From: Steinernema hermaphroditum
Taxonomy: Eukaryota; Nematoda; Chromadorea; Rhabditida; Steinernematidae
DNA length: 64,000 bases
Direction of reading: 5' to 3'
NCBI GenBank assembly: GCA_030435675.1
Contig: CM059621.1
Span: 16,864,001 to 16,928,000 of the forward strand
In this document: one piece after another, positions 36,270-48,176 of the stretch
How positions within the stretch are numbered: position 1 is the stretch's first letter
Layout of the letters: each line of letters opens with the position of its first letter
Made by a program: the position numbers and the translations under genes
Notes under the pieces: generated by a model
Databases searched by the model: none
The model's input: the letters and a program-made list of their open reading frames with translations, nothing else
Told to the model about the DNA's origin: nothing

Positions 36270-36660
36270 CCCCTTCTGCCGCGTAAACAAAGCCGCCTGC
36301 ATCTTCTTCCTGCTCTTGCATAGTCGACCCTGGCGTCGCCGCCCCATCACCATCACCATCAACAGCAGCAGCAAAAGGAGGAGACCAACGGCCTTGCAGA
36401 GGAGCGTCGTCACAGGCGCACATCAAACAACGGACGAACGCCGTCAGCGCGATCGATCGATCGCCGCGGCTGCGCTCCGTCGATCGTGCGCTATTTTTTC
36501 GGCGTACGCGTACAGACCGCCGCTCCGCGCTTCCCTTCGAAACGTCTCTGCGCTGCTGCTGTTGCTGTTGCACCTCTCTGCCGACCCGACCGGACGCGCA
36601 CAGGGCTGTTGTTGTTGATGTGTCGTGGCGCTGCTCGATGGAGGGATTCCCATATGGTTG
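36270..36660. promoter_or_regulatory. GC-rich island upstream of Argonaute
   Basis: Contains CGATCGATCG, CAGCAGCA-type triplet repeats and open frames on both strands. Located 1.1-1.5 kb upstream of the Argonaute start, it is a candidate distal promoter or 5' noncoding exon. There is no direct evidence of transcription. Confidence 0.25.
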
Positions 36661-37738
36661 GGCCACCCGGGTGCTATTTCTTGGGGATCTTGGGGATTAG
36701 ATTAGAACTTTATTCAGGTCCTATATCTGATCCTTATACTATTTCTGAGTTCTGTAGGGCATTATTATCGATTCACTGATTGAAATGGTCCTTAAAACGA
36801 ACCTTTAATCCCATTCTCGAAGTCTTAAAATAGCGACTTTTACGCACTTTCCATTCACACCTTCTTCCAAGAATGACCTAAATGTGCGAAGTGAATGACG
36901 TCGTTCTATGCCCATGATTTCGCTTAGATCCTTTTTGCAGAATTGCACTTTCAATCGAGCGCACCAAGTTCTAAGAGTGCACGTCCTCTATCGATTCGAC
37001 CTCGCCACTTCCTCCTTGTCGCTCTATTTGCTTAACCTTTGTGGCCTGGTAGGGCAGCAGCAGAGAACGTTTCTGTCATGTAGAAGGAGCTATTATTTAT
37101 TTTTCTACAAATACTGTTATAAGATTACACATCTCTAATGTGGCCTCTTCGTCTAGGGTATATTCCAGGCTGATTTGTCTATTTTACTTGAAAAATGACC
37201 CAGTGGTGGGTCCTACAACGAAGGTCGCTCTCAAACTCGAATTGCGCGATTGTTTTAGAATACAGAAATGTATATTTTAAGTAAGATGTCCCCAAACATT
37301 TCATAAATCCCCAAAGTAGACATGTTTTCGCTCTTGGTCTCGCATAAAAGTGCACATTTTTCATCATTTTCCATGGTATATACCCTATTTCCGTGTCGAG
37401 AACGCGTGTCCATGCATTGACCTGTACATCAAAGACACATCATTTCCAGGAGCCCTCTCAGCTCTCCTCGCCGAGCGCCGCTCCAGAATCCACCGTTTCC
37501 TCACGTCTACCGTACTGCTCGCCTTGGCAGCAGCACTGGTTCCGGTCGTTGACGCCGTCGGCGCTTCCTCATACGGGTAGAGCAGCGTGTGTGTGCGTGT
37601 GTGCTTCTCCAGCTACTCGTCTTTCGGAAGTCGTCGCCCGTCCGACGCTTCGTTCCGCCGAATCTCCACTTTTGCACTGTGCTCCGTTGCGAGGCGCCTC
37701 ACGGCTAACCTTGCCCCACCGCCGTCAAGATTGATCCC

Positions 37739-40700
37739 ATGGCCACAACCAGCATGGACCAGCAACAGCAGCAGGTCATGAATATGCTGGGTAAGTTCTT
37801 AAACCGTTCCTTATCGTGTGATTTGGGCTATCCTCTCTTGTCTTTCAAGCAGATATGAAATACCACACACATTGGCTGTATAATAAGATTCGCTAGCACG
37901 TAGAGCGTCACCAACGTGTGTGGTATTTCATTTCTTCTTTTATGTGATGTTGCAAAACGGCATGAAAACAATAAGGCCAAAGTTCAGTGAGCGATTTTGC
38001 GAGGTTTAAGATTCTTTTCAAAGCCAAACGTCTCTCTTTTGGTATCTTCAAAATGATGGTTATACTTGGTCTTTAGAGAGAGTGTTGAAAACGAGATCAA
38101 GCTTCAGACTAGAGCTCATCCAAAGACTGAAAGTCCCCATTTCTAGACTTCAGGCACCCTGTGGTGTTGCGAGACAGAGTCGACATGAGACAGTCTAGAA
38201 GTATTCATTTTGGCATAACAAAAGTTAGACACGGCTCTGCTCTAGGTCTACAGACCATAAACAGCGTCTTACATCAATTTTTACGAAGTTACAGCCTTTC
38301 ATATAATATTTTTTAGATTCGCTCACCTTCACGGACGCCGGAATGCAGCCACCCTACCTCCCACTGGGCGGCATCATGGGTGGCCCACTGGCGCCCGGTC
38401 CCCAGCAGATGCCGTTCGGCCCAGGACCTCCAGGCTATCCTCAGGAAATGTACCTTCCACCACTCGGACCGCCAGGCCCTCCGATGCACGGCATGATGAT
38501 GGGCGGCGGCGGCGGCGGCGGCGGCTTCGACCCCCGTCCCGGCTCGCTCGCCCCGGGCGCACCTCTAACCGACCCGGGCGCCCCTATGATGGCCTCCGTC
38601 CCATCGCTGGTCCCCGCTCCACAGAGCGCCCCTGGCGCCGGAGGCCAACTCGCCCCGATCGGCGGCGGAACGCAGCCTACGCAGACGTTCCAGTGCCCGC
38701 GCAGGCCTAACCACGGCGTCGAGGGACGTGCCATCGTCCTCCGCGCCAATCACTTCGCCGTCCGTATGCCCGGCGGCATGATCCAGCACTACATGGTCGA
38801 CGTGCAGCCGGACAAGTGCCCGCGACGGGTAAACCGCGAGATTATCGCCACGATGATCCGCTCCACGCGCATCTTCGACAACACACGTCCCGTCTACGAC
38901 GGCAAACGGAACATGTACACCCGGCACCCGCTGCCCGTTGGTCGGGAACGCGTCGATCTCGAAGTCACGCTGCCCGGAGACAGCGCCGTCGAGCGGAAGT
39001 TCGTCGTCGGGCTCCGCTGGGTCTCCACCGTCAACCTCACCACGCTGGAAGAGGCGATGGAGGGCCGCATCCGCCAGGTGCCCTTCGAGTCCGTCCAGGC
39101 CATGGACGTCATCCTTCGCCATCTCCCGTCGCTCAAGTACACTCCCGTCGGACGGTCGTTCTTCTCGTCGCCGTCGGCCAGCGCTTCGGCCACCGCGCAG
39201 GGCCACTTCCAGCAGGAGAGCAAGCTGGGAGGCGGTCGCGAAGTGTGGTTCGGATTCCATCAGAGTGTCCGACCCAGTCAATGGAAGATGATGCTCAACA
39301 TCGACGGTAAGTCGACTTTTCCATTCAAATACGCCTTTAAAGACACCCTGTATTAACCACATGTCTATGTCTACTGATCGACAAAAAAGAAGACCAACCG
39401 CTCTCACTGGTCTCAATTTCTGAATGGCCTCTGTCTAGGTGCCCTTTTTTGGTTACCCTCTAGATTACTGTGCTGATGACCGTCCAGACTGACTGTTCGT
39501 GATGACGGTCCGTGAGTCAAGACTGTCTATGACGACTGCCTCTCACAGATGAATGACAGAGAGTAGTGATAGGATGAGTGTCCAAAGCTTCCTTTCCTCC
39601 CTCCAATACCTTCGATAAATCTCTCTCGACACATTCCCCACACATGTTATTATCCCCCCCCTCATCCCGTCCCATTTCAGTCTCCGCCACCGCCTTCTAC
39701 CGCTCCATGCCCGTCATCGAGTTCATCGCCGAAGTGCTCGAACTGCCAGTGCAGGCGCTCGCCGAACGGCGCGCCCTCTCGGACGCGCAGCGCGTCAAGT
39801 TCACCAAGGAGATCCGCGGTCTCAAGATCGAGATCACGCACTGTGGCCAGATGCGCCGCAAGTACCGCGTGTGCAACGTGACGCGCCGTCCGGCGCAGAC
39901 ACAGACGTTCCCGCTGATGCTGGAGTCGGGCCAGACGATCGAGTGCACGGTGGCCAAGTACTTCTTCGACAAATACAAGATCCAGCTGAAGTACCCGCAT
40001 CTGCCGTGTCTGCAGGTGGGCCAGGAGCAGAAGCACACCTACTTGCCGCCCGAGGTGTGCAACATCGTGCCCGGACAGCGCTGCATCAAGAAGCTCACCG
40101 ATACTCAGACATCTACCATGATTAAGGTACGGTATATTGGAGATTAAAGGGGGAAGACATAAGAGGGTATGCTAGTCAGGTCAATTATCATACCAGGGCC
40201 AAAAATTGATGTCTTTTTGAAGACCTTTTCATAATGGAAAGGGTTGAAGGTTCTAAGTGACAGTTAAGCAGGATTTTGAGATTAATTTACCATCAGGAAA
40301 GTAAACCTAACCCTAATTTGACTCTTATACTTGAGCAAATCGACCAAACTGGGCTGGAAACCATAGGAAAGTGAGCTTAACATGACCTCACCCTCTTCAG
40401 GCCACGGCCCGCTCAGCCCCGGAGCGCGAACGCGAGATCTCAAACCTGGTGCGCCACGCCGAGTTCAACACGGACCCTTACGCGCACGAGTTCGGCATCG
40501 CCATCAACACGGCGATGACGGAGGTGAAGGGTCGCGTACTGAACGCGCCGAAGCTCGTCTACGGCGGCCGAACGCGCCAGACGGCGCTGCCCAACCAGGG
40601 CGTGTGGGACATGCGCGGCAAGCAGTTCCACACCGGTATCGAGGTGCGCCTCTGGGCGATCGCCTGCTTCGCCCAACAGCAGCACGTCAAGGAGAACGAC

Positions 40701-42337
40701 CTGCGCACGTTCACGTCGCAGCTGCAGCGCATCTCGTCCGACGCCGGCATGCCCATCATCGGACAACCCTGCTTCTGCAAATACGCCGTCGGCGTCGACC
40801 AGGTCGAGCCGATGTTCAAGTACCTGAAGCAGACGTTCGCCGGCATCCAGCTCGTCTGTGTCGTCTTGCCCGGAAAGACCCCTGTCTACGGTATGTTCCA
40901 TGAGACGTCCACTGAAAATACGTCCACTTTTCAGCCGAAGTCAAACGCGTCGGCGACACCGTTCTCGGCTTGGCCACTCAGTGCGTGCAGGCGAAGAACG
41001 TTATCAAGACGACGCCGCAGACGCTCTCCAACCTGTGCCTGAAGATGAACGTCAAACTCGGCGGAGTGAACTCGATCCTCATGCCCCAAGTGCGTCCGCG
41101 CATCTTCAACGAGCCCGTCATCTTCCTCGGCTGCGACATCACCCACCCGCCGGCCGGCGACTCGAGGAAGCCGTCGATCGCCGCCGTCGTCGGCTCCATG
41201 GACGCGCACCCCTCGCGCTACGCGGCCACGGTCCGCGTGCAGCAGCACCGCCAGGAGATCATTCAGGACCTCACCTACATGGTCCGCGAGCTGCTCGTCC
41301 AGTTCTACCGTAACACGCGCTTCAAGCCCACCCGCATCATCGTCTACAGAGACGGCGTCTCCGAGGGGCAGTTCTATAATGTAAGTTAGGCGAAAATCAC
41401 AAATTTGCTTGCCGCGTCAGGCAATTCGTTCCGGATCCAGAAAATAACTTTGCCTCACCCTTTAGGTCCTTCAAAACGAACTCCGCTCGATGCGCGAGGC
41501 GTGCATGATGCTCGAACGTGGCTATCAGCCGGGCATCACCTTCATCGCCGTCCAGAAGCGCCACCACACGCGTCTCTTCGCCGTCGACAAGAAAGACCAG
41601 GTCGGCAAGGCGAACAACATTCCGCCCGGAACAACCGTCGACGTCGGCATCACCCACCCCACCGAATTCGACTTCTACCTGTGCTCGCACGCCGGAATCC
41701 AGGTAGACGCGTCCGCGTCCACATATCTCTCATCTCGCCTCTATTCAGGGAACGTCTCGTCCGTCGCACTACCACGTCCTCTGGGACGACAACAACCTGT
41801 CGGCCGACGAGCTCCAGCAGCTCACCTACCAGATGTGCCACACTTACGTGCGCTGCACGCGTTCCGTCTCCATTCCCGCGCCCGCCTACTACGCTCATTT
41901 GGTGGCGTTCCGCGCTCGCTACCATCTTGTCGACCGTGAACACGACAGGTACCGTAATCCGTCTGACAACTGTAGAGCTAAGACCGAAAGAAGCTTGATA
42001 TTAAGGGGCTAGTGGAGGGTATAAGATGTGTAGATGGGCCCAAGCGGCACTTCTCTAGACATGTAGACATGAGTCTGGATCGAAATCCTCTGGGCAAACT
42101 GTCTATATTTCAAGGTTGTAGTCTAATTGTTGGTCTCATAGCCGAAGGGGGAAGACTCCCGTAGCCTTCCCCAAATGTGTCTAAACCAAATCGTACACAG
42201 ACAATTTCTTAATTCGAGCCTCTTTCAGCGGAGAAGGCAGTCAACCCTCAGGAACCAGCGAGGACACCACCCTCAGCAATATGGCGCGCGCCGTCCAGGT
42301 GCATCCCGACGCCAACCAAGTCATGTATTTCGCCTAA
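37739..42337 (+). CDS. alg-1: Argonaute, ALG-1/ALG-2 (AGO) clade
   Basis: Eight exons: 37739-37790, 38317-39306, 39681-40126, 40401-40890, 40935-41380, 41466-41702, 41749-41948, 42229-42337; 989 residues in phase. This is the microRNA-binding core of the RISC complex. After a Gln/Met start, a Gly/Pro-rich tail with a poly-Gly run precedes the N domain ([20 protein letters not shown]). PAZ begins at [22 protein letters not shown] includes [22 protein letters not shown] has [28 protein letters not shown] and [13 protein letters not shown], so the DEDH slicer tetrad is present. The C-terminus SGEGSQPSG to DANQVMYFA is the nematode ALG-1/2 and animal AGO ending. Coding exons are very GC-rich. Intron 1 (526 bp) holds a microRNA-like hairpin. 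Confidence 0.97.
37850..37935 (+). ncRNA. microRNA-like hairpin in Argonaute intron 1 (candidate)
   Basis: TGAAATACCACACACATTGG (37855-37874) pairs with CCAACGTGTGTGGTATTTCA (37910-37929) with one mismatch around a 35-base loop. Pairing continues a few bases outward with single mismatches (AGA with TCT). Arm length and position inside an intron fit an intronic pre-miRNA or a mirtron-like structure. No known microRNA seed was recognised, and no expression evidence is available. Confidence 0.35.
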
Positions 42338-43397
42338 AACCCATCCCACTTCCATGCCTACCGTAACCCCTCTTCTTCTCTTAATCTATTAGTTTATTTG
42401 GTTACATCATAACATTTCTTCTTGTTCCTATTCGCCACAACGTGGAGCCGCCCGGCCCCCAGCCGAAGCCCAATCTCATCAAAACGGTCGACCGTCATCC
42501 AAGCATTGGCGGCCAAGGCCGGGATCGAAGAAGGTGATTTTGGGCGACGGCGCTCCGCCACTGCACTCCACTCCCTTTCTTGTCCCATGTCCCACGACTT
42601 TCCAGAGCTCCCCGCCCTCCCTGGGGAGCTCCAGGCTTCTCGAGGTTCTGTTGCTTGGATATACGTGTGTCTTTCAAATCGACGATGATGACGACCAACC
42701 AATCAATACCTGTAGCCCTTAGCCAGCAAAGTGTATGTACATCTCCACTCCGTCTCTACTCCACACAGACACCACCGCCATCGATTGTGATATTTCCCAC
42801 GCTCTTCTCCGTCTCTCTTTCCGAACATAACACTCCTCAAGCCACACCTCAGCCCCATCTCTTCGACTCGCGCAAGATCTCCGCACTGCCAATCGCCGCC
42901 GCCGTCAACACCGACCAACGCCGATACCGTAATCATCGCAAATGCAAAACTTTTGGAGAGAATCGTCCTGGAGGTCTTTCAAACACCCGTCAAGCCAATT
43001 ATGTGTCGTTGTTAGCATTTTCTACTCTCACTCAGCTTTCACTATTTTCCCGCGCCTCTAACTCTAATCAACCGTAATTCACAAATGCGTCAGAACCAAT
43101 GCGTTTCGCAGTATATCCAAACAACCCCACCTTGTGCCGTAGATCGAAGATGAAAACCGTGATCAATATGTCCGCAATGTTTCTTTCTGTAATTTGTAGT
43201 TTTAACGCATCATGTTCTCATCCAATAAAGGGTATGGAAAATCTGGTTTGTCCGCAGACAGAGCGCAGCAGTCTAGATACGTGCCTGTAATGTTTCCGTC
43301 TAGAACCCGGAAGATGTCTGCTCAGTTCTCAGAGCAGACAGGAGCTCTCGAATCGGTCATTCACTCTCTTTTCATCTGTCTGCTGTCTAGATGATGT
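42338..43397. other. Intergenic between convergent Argonaute and K2P genes
   Basis: Likely the Argonaute 3' UTR. Phrases such as CTCATCAAAACGG and TTCTTCCTTTGC-like pyrimidine tracts occur but no coding exon was found. Open frames at 42394-43077 are present on both strands and look fortuitous. Confidence 0.45.
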
Positions 43398-45202
43398 CTA
43401 TATTCTGGGCTGTAATACAAGAGGTGTTACTTGACAATATTCATCATGAAACGGCGAATTCAGCGCTTTGAGGCCATCGGTCGATTCCCACGCAGGCAGC
43501 AAAACCGCGTTGCCTTCCAAAGTGATCTTCTTGCGGCCGAAGAACGCGTTGCTCCACCTCTGGAACTGTCTTCTTCGCCATTTGCGCTCACGATTCTCAT
43601 CCATATGACGCTCGATCACTGTGACCAAGTCGCTGCCCATTCGTTTCCGCATTGCCACCTCCTTCTTGCTCTCTTTTCCGAATCGGCTACTGTACCACCG
43701 TTTCACAATCACCGGAATCTTGTATCGAACTGCGTTCTAAAAGACGAAGTTGAGAAAACTGGCAACGTGAAAAAGCCTGACTGCCACCTGGATGAAGTAT
43801 GAGTACAACGCGACGATCGTTTTCCCGAGCAGAAGAACAGGTAGATGGATGAACATGAAAATGGAGGTGTTGTATGTGACAAGATCACCAAAGCCGACGA
43901 GGGTGATGGTGGTGAAGACGAAATAGACAGAATCCAGATATGTCCATTTGTTATTGCTGGTTGCGTTCTCCAGCACCTAGAAAGGATCGCATAACATGGC
44001 TGGAATCAAACGGTAGACAAACATCATCAGACCATGTCTATATAGAACGTTCACTGCAAGCATGCAGACCGGTCGAAAAGTGGTTAGACAGTCGCGAGCT
44101 ATCGATGCAGACAAGAATTGCTCGTTTGCACTTGCTTAGACATCTACCTTCAGATGCTCATTTTCCGACTGCTGCAAGCACTGTGACCGGTCGTATAGTG
44201 GCTTCTAGACAATCGCGACCGGTCGGTGCAGGCACAAAGGAGCGCATTGTCAGTCTCAAGCTCATCTTCTTTGCAACTCACCATAGTCGTATAAGCGTGA
44301 CTAAACAGGAAAACGACGAGAATCGCGAGCACGATGAGAAACATGGTCATGTCACTGACCGGCTTCCAATGATCCTCAGTCGCAGATTCAGTCCTAAACA
44401 CTGATTTCAGTATGCCATTCCGATAAACGCCATATAAACCTTTTAAATACATTTAGATAAACCTTTTTTAACCAACGATAGAAGTTAGCTATTTGATTGG
44501 AGATCCAACCACTGAAATCAGCGGTGAACGCGACGTAGAATGGAATGCCGATCGCTGCGAAGAGCATAGTCACGATTCGGCCTAGGATGGTGTAGGGGAC
44601 GACGTCGCCGTAGCCTACAGTAGTCATCACGTTCACGATGAACATCCCAGCCGACACATAGGTGACCTCTTTCGGCTCCATCGCGGATCCGTTCCTGAAC
44701 ACGTTGATAGACTAGCGAAGAACATCCATGTTTACCTCAAACACCGATCGACCATCATGATGGCATCTTGGAAATCTTCGAAACTGAACAAATGTTGGCT
44801 GCCATTCTCGAACTTTGTCCTTAGCTCGTCGATAACTTGGTCTCGCTCGGAAACACAGCGATTCTTGTGTCTCCAAATCAGTTCGTCTGTATTCGAGCCT
44901 TCACATTGCTGAAAAACTGTGCTATCAACAGCGTAAATCGTCAGATAACATACAAAGAACAGGAAAGCTCCAACTACCGCATAGAGTGGGAGAAAGACCG
45001 CGTAGAATAGCGTACAGAATCGGCTACGCTGCTCGGATGATGCGCTAGGGGTAGGCAATTCATCGTCATGTTCGAGCGCTGAGCTGGAAAGGTGGTATAG
45101 AGAGCAGGTACACAGACAATGAACTCACTTTGCAGTCGAACATGATAGCTCGTGACTTCTCTGAGGCGAATCTGTTGAGATTGGACAAAGTATATCTCGC
45201 AT
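43398..45202 (-). CDS. Two-pore-domain (K2P, TWK-type) potassium channel
   Basis: Six exons: 45202-45129, 45083-44736, 44694-44440, 44393-44282, 43976-43788, 43736-43398; 438 residues. The order is the K2P order: TM1 (FYAVFLPLYAVVGAFLFFV), an extracellular cap region, pore 1 with TTVGYGDVV, TM2, a cytosolic loop, TM3 (MFLIVLAILVVFLFSHAY), pore 2 with TTITLVGFGDLV, TM4, and a basic C-tail. Both selectivity filters are intact (GYGD, GFGD). C. elegans has dozens of twk genes; I cannot name the orthologue. The ATG at 45202 directly follows TTCAG on the coding strand, suggesting a trans-spliced start. It converges on Argonaute. Confidence 0.92.
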
Positions 45203-46237
45203 CTGAACACATTTCAGATTACATGATTTGTCACGAGCTGTGTGGATAAAATGCAAAAAGCGACGATGAGGGTCTGCGTGGGGGAAAGACGAATCTCAAA
45301 TTTCCCGCCATTTTCCCTGATTGTGCCCGTTCGTACACCGATGTCTGCATCATTTTCGGAAATCTTTCATTTAATCTTTTTCTCGTTGCCTGGTAGCTTT
45401 CACAGTCTCATCTCTTGTGTCGTGTCTCACTTTGTTAGCCCTTCTACGAGCTAATTATACTCAATATCATGCGTGACAGTCTCATTTTGCACGTCTGGAA
45501 TAGGACAAATGTCTATGAGACGGTTTCGTTTTGCAAGTTGCATTTCAGGGCATTATTTCAAAATCAGAATTCTGAAAAGCGGTTGGGTTATAAGTAGTCT
45601 ATCTTGTTTGTCTAGATCCTGAATCGCGAGACTGAGCGCAGTCCCATTCAAAACAGTCTCGTTTTGCTAATCTAGAATAAGATGTCAAATGTCTGTGAGA
45701 CTGTCTCATTTTGCAAATTCCATCTATGAATGTTTTATTTTTCACAATTAATTTGATGAGCAGTCGCATTCGTTATTATCTGTTTTTTCTATTTTTTTTT
45801 ATTTTCGGACCAGTGTATGGAATGTGTTTCTAGACGTTCTATAGACATATCAATATATGTCACGCTGATCTGTCTCAGATTGCAGATGTACTCAATTTGC
45901 ACCGAAAAAATCTTGAAATTTTTATTTTGCAAGTTCGTTCGCATTAACCAGTTTGCGGAATGTTGGCTGCTGTAGGGTAGCGGCTAGACATTTGTCTGGT
46001 TCTAGACTGGAGTCTGCATATGTTTGCACCATTGAGAGATGAGTTCTCTGTCTCATTATTTTTGCTTGTTTCTCACCAAACTTCAGCGATAAGCGTTCTG
46101 TGTAGTCCATTGTATGTTGTGGTCCGTCAAGGATCGGTTCCATCTAGACTGCTCTCCGTTTGTGTCTAGACTTTGTTGCGAAGGCGCGGTTTACATATAT
46201 GTTTACTCATATGTTCTGAGCTCTACATTGCAGGTAG
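45203..46237. other. Intergenic with a diverged tandem repeat
   Basis: About 75-bp units at 45476-45550 and 45648-45725 share AGTCTCATTTTGC/AGTCTCGTTTTGC, AAATGTCT-TGAGAC and TTTTGCAA. No gene found. An ORF on the minus strand at 45922-46143 has no recognisable domain and was not called. Confidence 0.5.
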
Positions 46238-46780
46238 ATGATGCATCCTTCGACATCCACGCCGCCTGAAGCGATCGTGGAGCTCCCGATCCCCATGCGT
46301 AGCCGTCGCATGATCTCCGTCCCGAAGGAGGTGCACAAACCGCGCCAGACGCGTCGACCTTCATTCAGCGAGATCGTCAGGAGGGAGCCGATGCTCCAGC
46401 ACCCAACGCAGCAGGTCGATAGGAAGACGGCCGAAACGGAAAGTCGCCGTCTGCGCAGTCACACTCTCTGCATGCGGTCGTTGACGGCGCTCCTCAGCGT
46501 TTATGAGGCAGAGGAGACTGGACGTCTCCGTTCTATGTCCGAAACACAGCCCGTCAACGAGTTCAGCTGTGGTTTCTGCAAGGCGCGCGGGATGGGAGAC
46601 CACATCGGCCACACTAACAAGAACTGTCCAGAATTGGCCCGCATGCGCCCGTGCATGAAGTGTGGTGCGAGGGGATTCGACAATCACACGTTGAAGTAAG
46701 TGACACGGAGCGGATGACTAACCTCTGCTTTCAGGTACTGTCCCCGCAATGGCGTCAAGCAGAATCATGTGAGCAACTAA
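46238..46780 (+). CDS. Nanos-type zinc-finger protein
   Basis: Two exons, 46238-46695 and 46735-46780, give 167 residues. The C-terminal 50 residues form the CCHC pair of nanos proteins: CGFCKARGMGDHIGHTNKNC, then CMKCGARGFDNHTLKYCP. Nanos proteins act with Pumilio to repress mRNAs, mainly in germ cells. The second finger is canonical (Cx2Cx7Hx4C). The first has H followed by only four residues before its last Cys, shorter than in Drosophila or vertebrate nanos; nematode nos proteins are also shortened. The N-terminal region is basic, Pro/Arg-rich and disordered. The intron splits the lysine codon before YCP. Confidence 0.8.
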
Positions 46781-47385
46781 CCAGCGAGTGACCTGTTGAA
46801 GCAAATTGTATTATTATGTCTTTGTATAGCATTGTCGCATTTTTCATTACAAGTAAATATTTGTTTACTCCTGTTGGTGTTGTATTTGGATATGTTATGT
46901 CATGTGGCTTATATCTGATTGTGCTTGCTTGTGTCTGAATGTCTCGTTTGTGCTGTTTTGTCTAGCAGTCCTTATACCTGACTGATAGCCACTATGGGCG
47001 AATACGCCAATGTAGACGATAAAAGTGCGTTCGCCAGATTTGTAGACACGGGCTGCAAGCGACTTTTCTTCATTTGATGCTGTTTTGAGAGAGCCGAACG
47101 ATCGTATCGCGGAACTCTGCGTTGCTGATCAAGAAGCAGTTGCTGCTTCGTACTGCTACCCGCGTGCATGTGATCTTTTTACTCCGGAACGGTCTTTTTT
47201 ATTTGGAGCCTAATCTCTCCAAATTGATATCCGGTTTTTGATTTTCCGCACGTTGTTAGATGGTTAGGCCCACTGCATATATAAATGATTCTTTGTGTAT
47301 GGTATAAATTAAAACTGCCGAAACCAGTTGAGTTAACGCGTTGATAATTGTATGTTCATCTTTAACATTAAGTCATTTGTTGCAG
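46781..47385. other. Intergenic
   Basis: 3' UTR of the nanos-like gene and 5' flank of the next gene. No gene or repeat recognised. Confidence 0.5.
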
Positions 47386-47906
47386 ATGGCTACAAAATTC
47401 GAAATCGACGTTCAAAACAACGACAACGGCTGGGGACCGATGGGCGCCGCAGAGAAGCAACTCTCTGCATCTACGGACCTCTTCAATCAGGGAATGTTCC
47501 AGTCGTTCACTCGCCTCTCCGGAATCGGTCAACTGATGCCCAACAACAAGCAAGCGGCCGTACACGTTGTCGACTGGTTGTCGACCCGCGCCGAGCGACT
47601 CCGTCGCGAAGGCAAGAAGAATCCCGAAGATGGCGGTACTCACGCCTTATTGCTTTCAAATATCTCATGATTTCTGTTGTAGAAGAACAAGGAGCGAGCG
47701 ATGGCGATTTCGACTTCACTATGGTCTTCGACAAGAAGCAGATGGACTCACATGAATACGGACAGTTCCGTCCCCGCACACATTTCTGGGCGGTGCATGC
47801 CCACCGTGACCAGCAGAAGACATTGCAGAACGCTAAGCTGCGACGCAGCATACAGAAGGAACTCAACAAGCGCAAGAAGATTCAGCAGCGCTACAAGCGG
47901 TTCTAA
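47386..47906 (+). CDS. Small protein, weakly like the eIF3d N-terminus
   Basis: Two exons, 47386-47635 and 47683-47906, encode 157 residues. The ATG immediately follows TTGCAG, so a trans-spliced start is likely. The start KFEIDVQNNDNGWGP resembles the eIF3d opening (KF, then IQDN, then GWGP), and the basic C-terminus (QNAKLRRSIQKELNKRKKIQ) lies where eIF3d has an Arg/Lys helix, but the middle is too different to be sure. Full eIF3d is over 500 residues, so this would be a short paralogue or fragment retaining only the N-terminal segment. Otherwise an unknown basic protein. A small hairpin (ATTGTTCT and AGAACAAT) occurs in the 3' UTR at about 47968-47990. Confidence 0.55.
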
Positions 47907-48176
47907 ATGGACGCTGACAACCGAAGCCGTGATACTCGATCTGCTTGTGTTTATTTATATTTATGGTGCATTGTTCTATCGCAGAACAATACCATAAATT
48001 GTGTTACTGTTTCAGCGTTTTCTCAAGCGAACTTTTTTTATCCATTCGTGGCGGATCACTCCATCCTCCTGGAACCACTCGCGGCCGAATCGGTTGAGAT
48101 TCGGAGCACATGAGGAAGCGCCAAAATTCGACAAGAGAATTTATTTATCCACTACAAAGAAACACAAGCGCCTTCT

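Larger units (their letters stand above)
31277..37738. other. Gene-poor region with tRNAs, GC-rich islands and a tandem repeat
   Basis: Contains tRNA-Lys (32281), tRNA-Arg (32853), GC-rich stretches near 33030-33420 and 36270-36660, a tandem duplication at 35330-35850, and probably the promoter and 5' UTR of the Argonaute gene up to 37738. Open frames in the GC-rich parts exist on both strands at once and lack conserved motifs, so I do not call them genes. Confidence 0.5.

Noticed and set aside
36199..36666. 139- and 152-residue ORFs upstream of Argonaute
   Set aside because: Low-complexity Arg/Ser and Gln runs from triplet repeats; more likely promoter or UTR sequence.
38565..39416. 283-residue minus-strand ORF
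   Set aside because: Antisense shadow of the GC-rich Argonaute exon 2; no independent motif.
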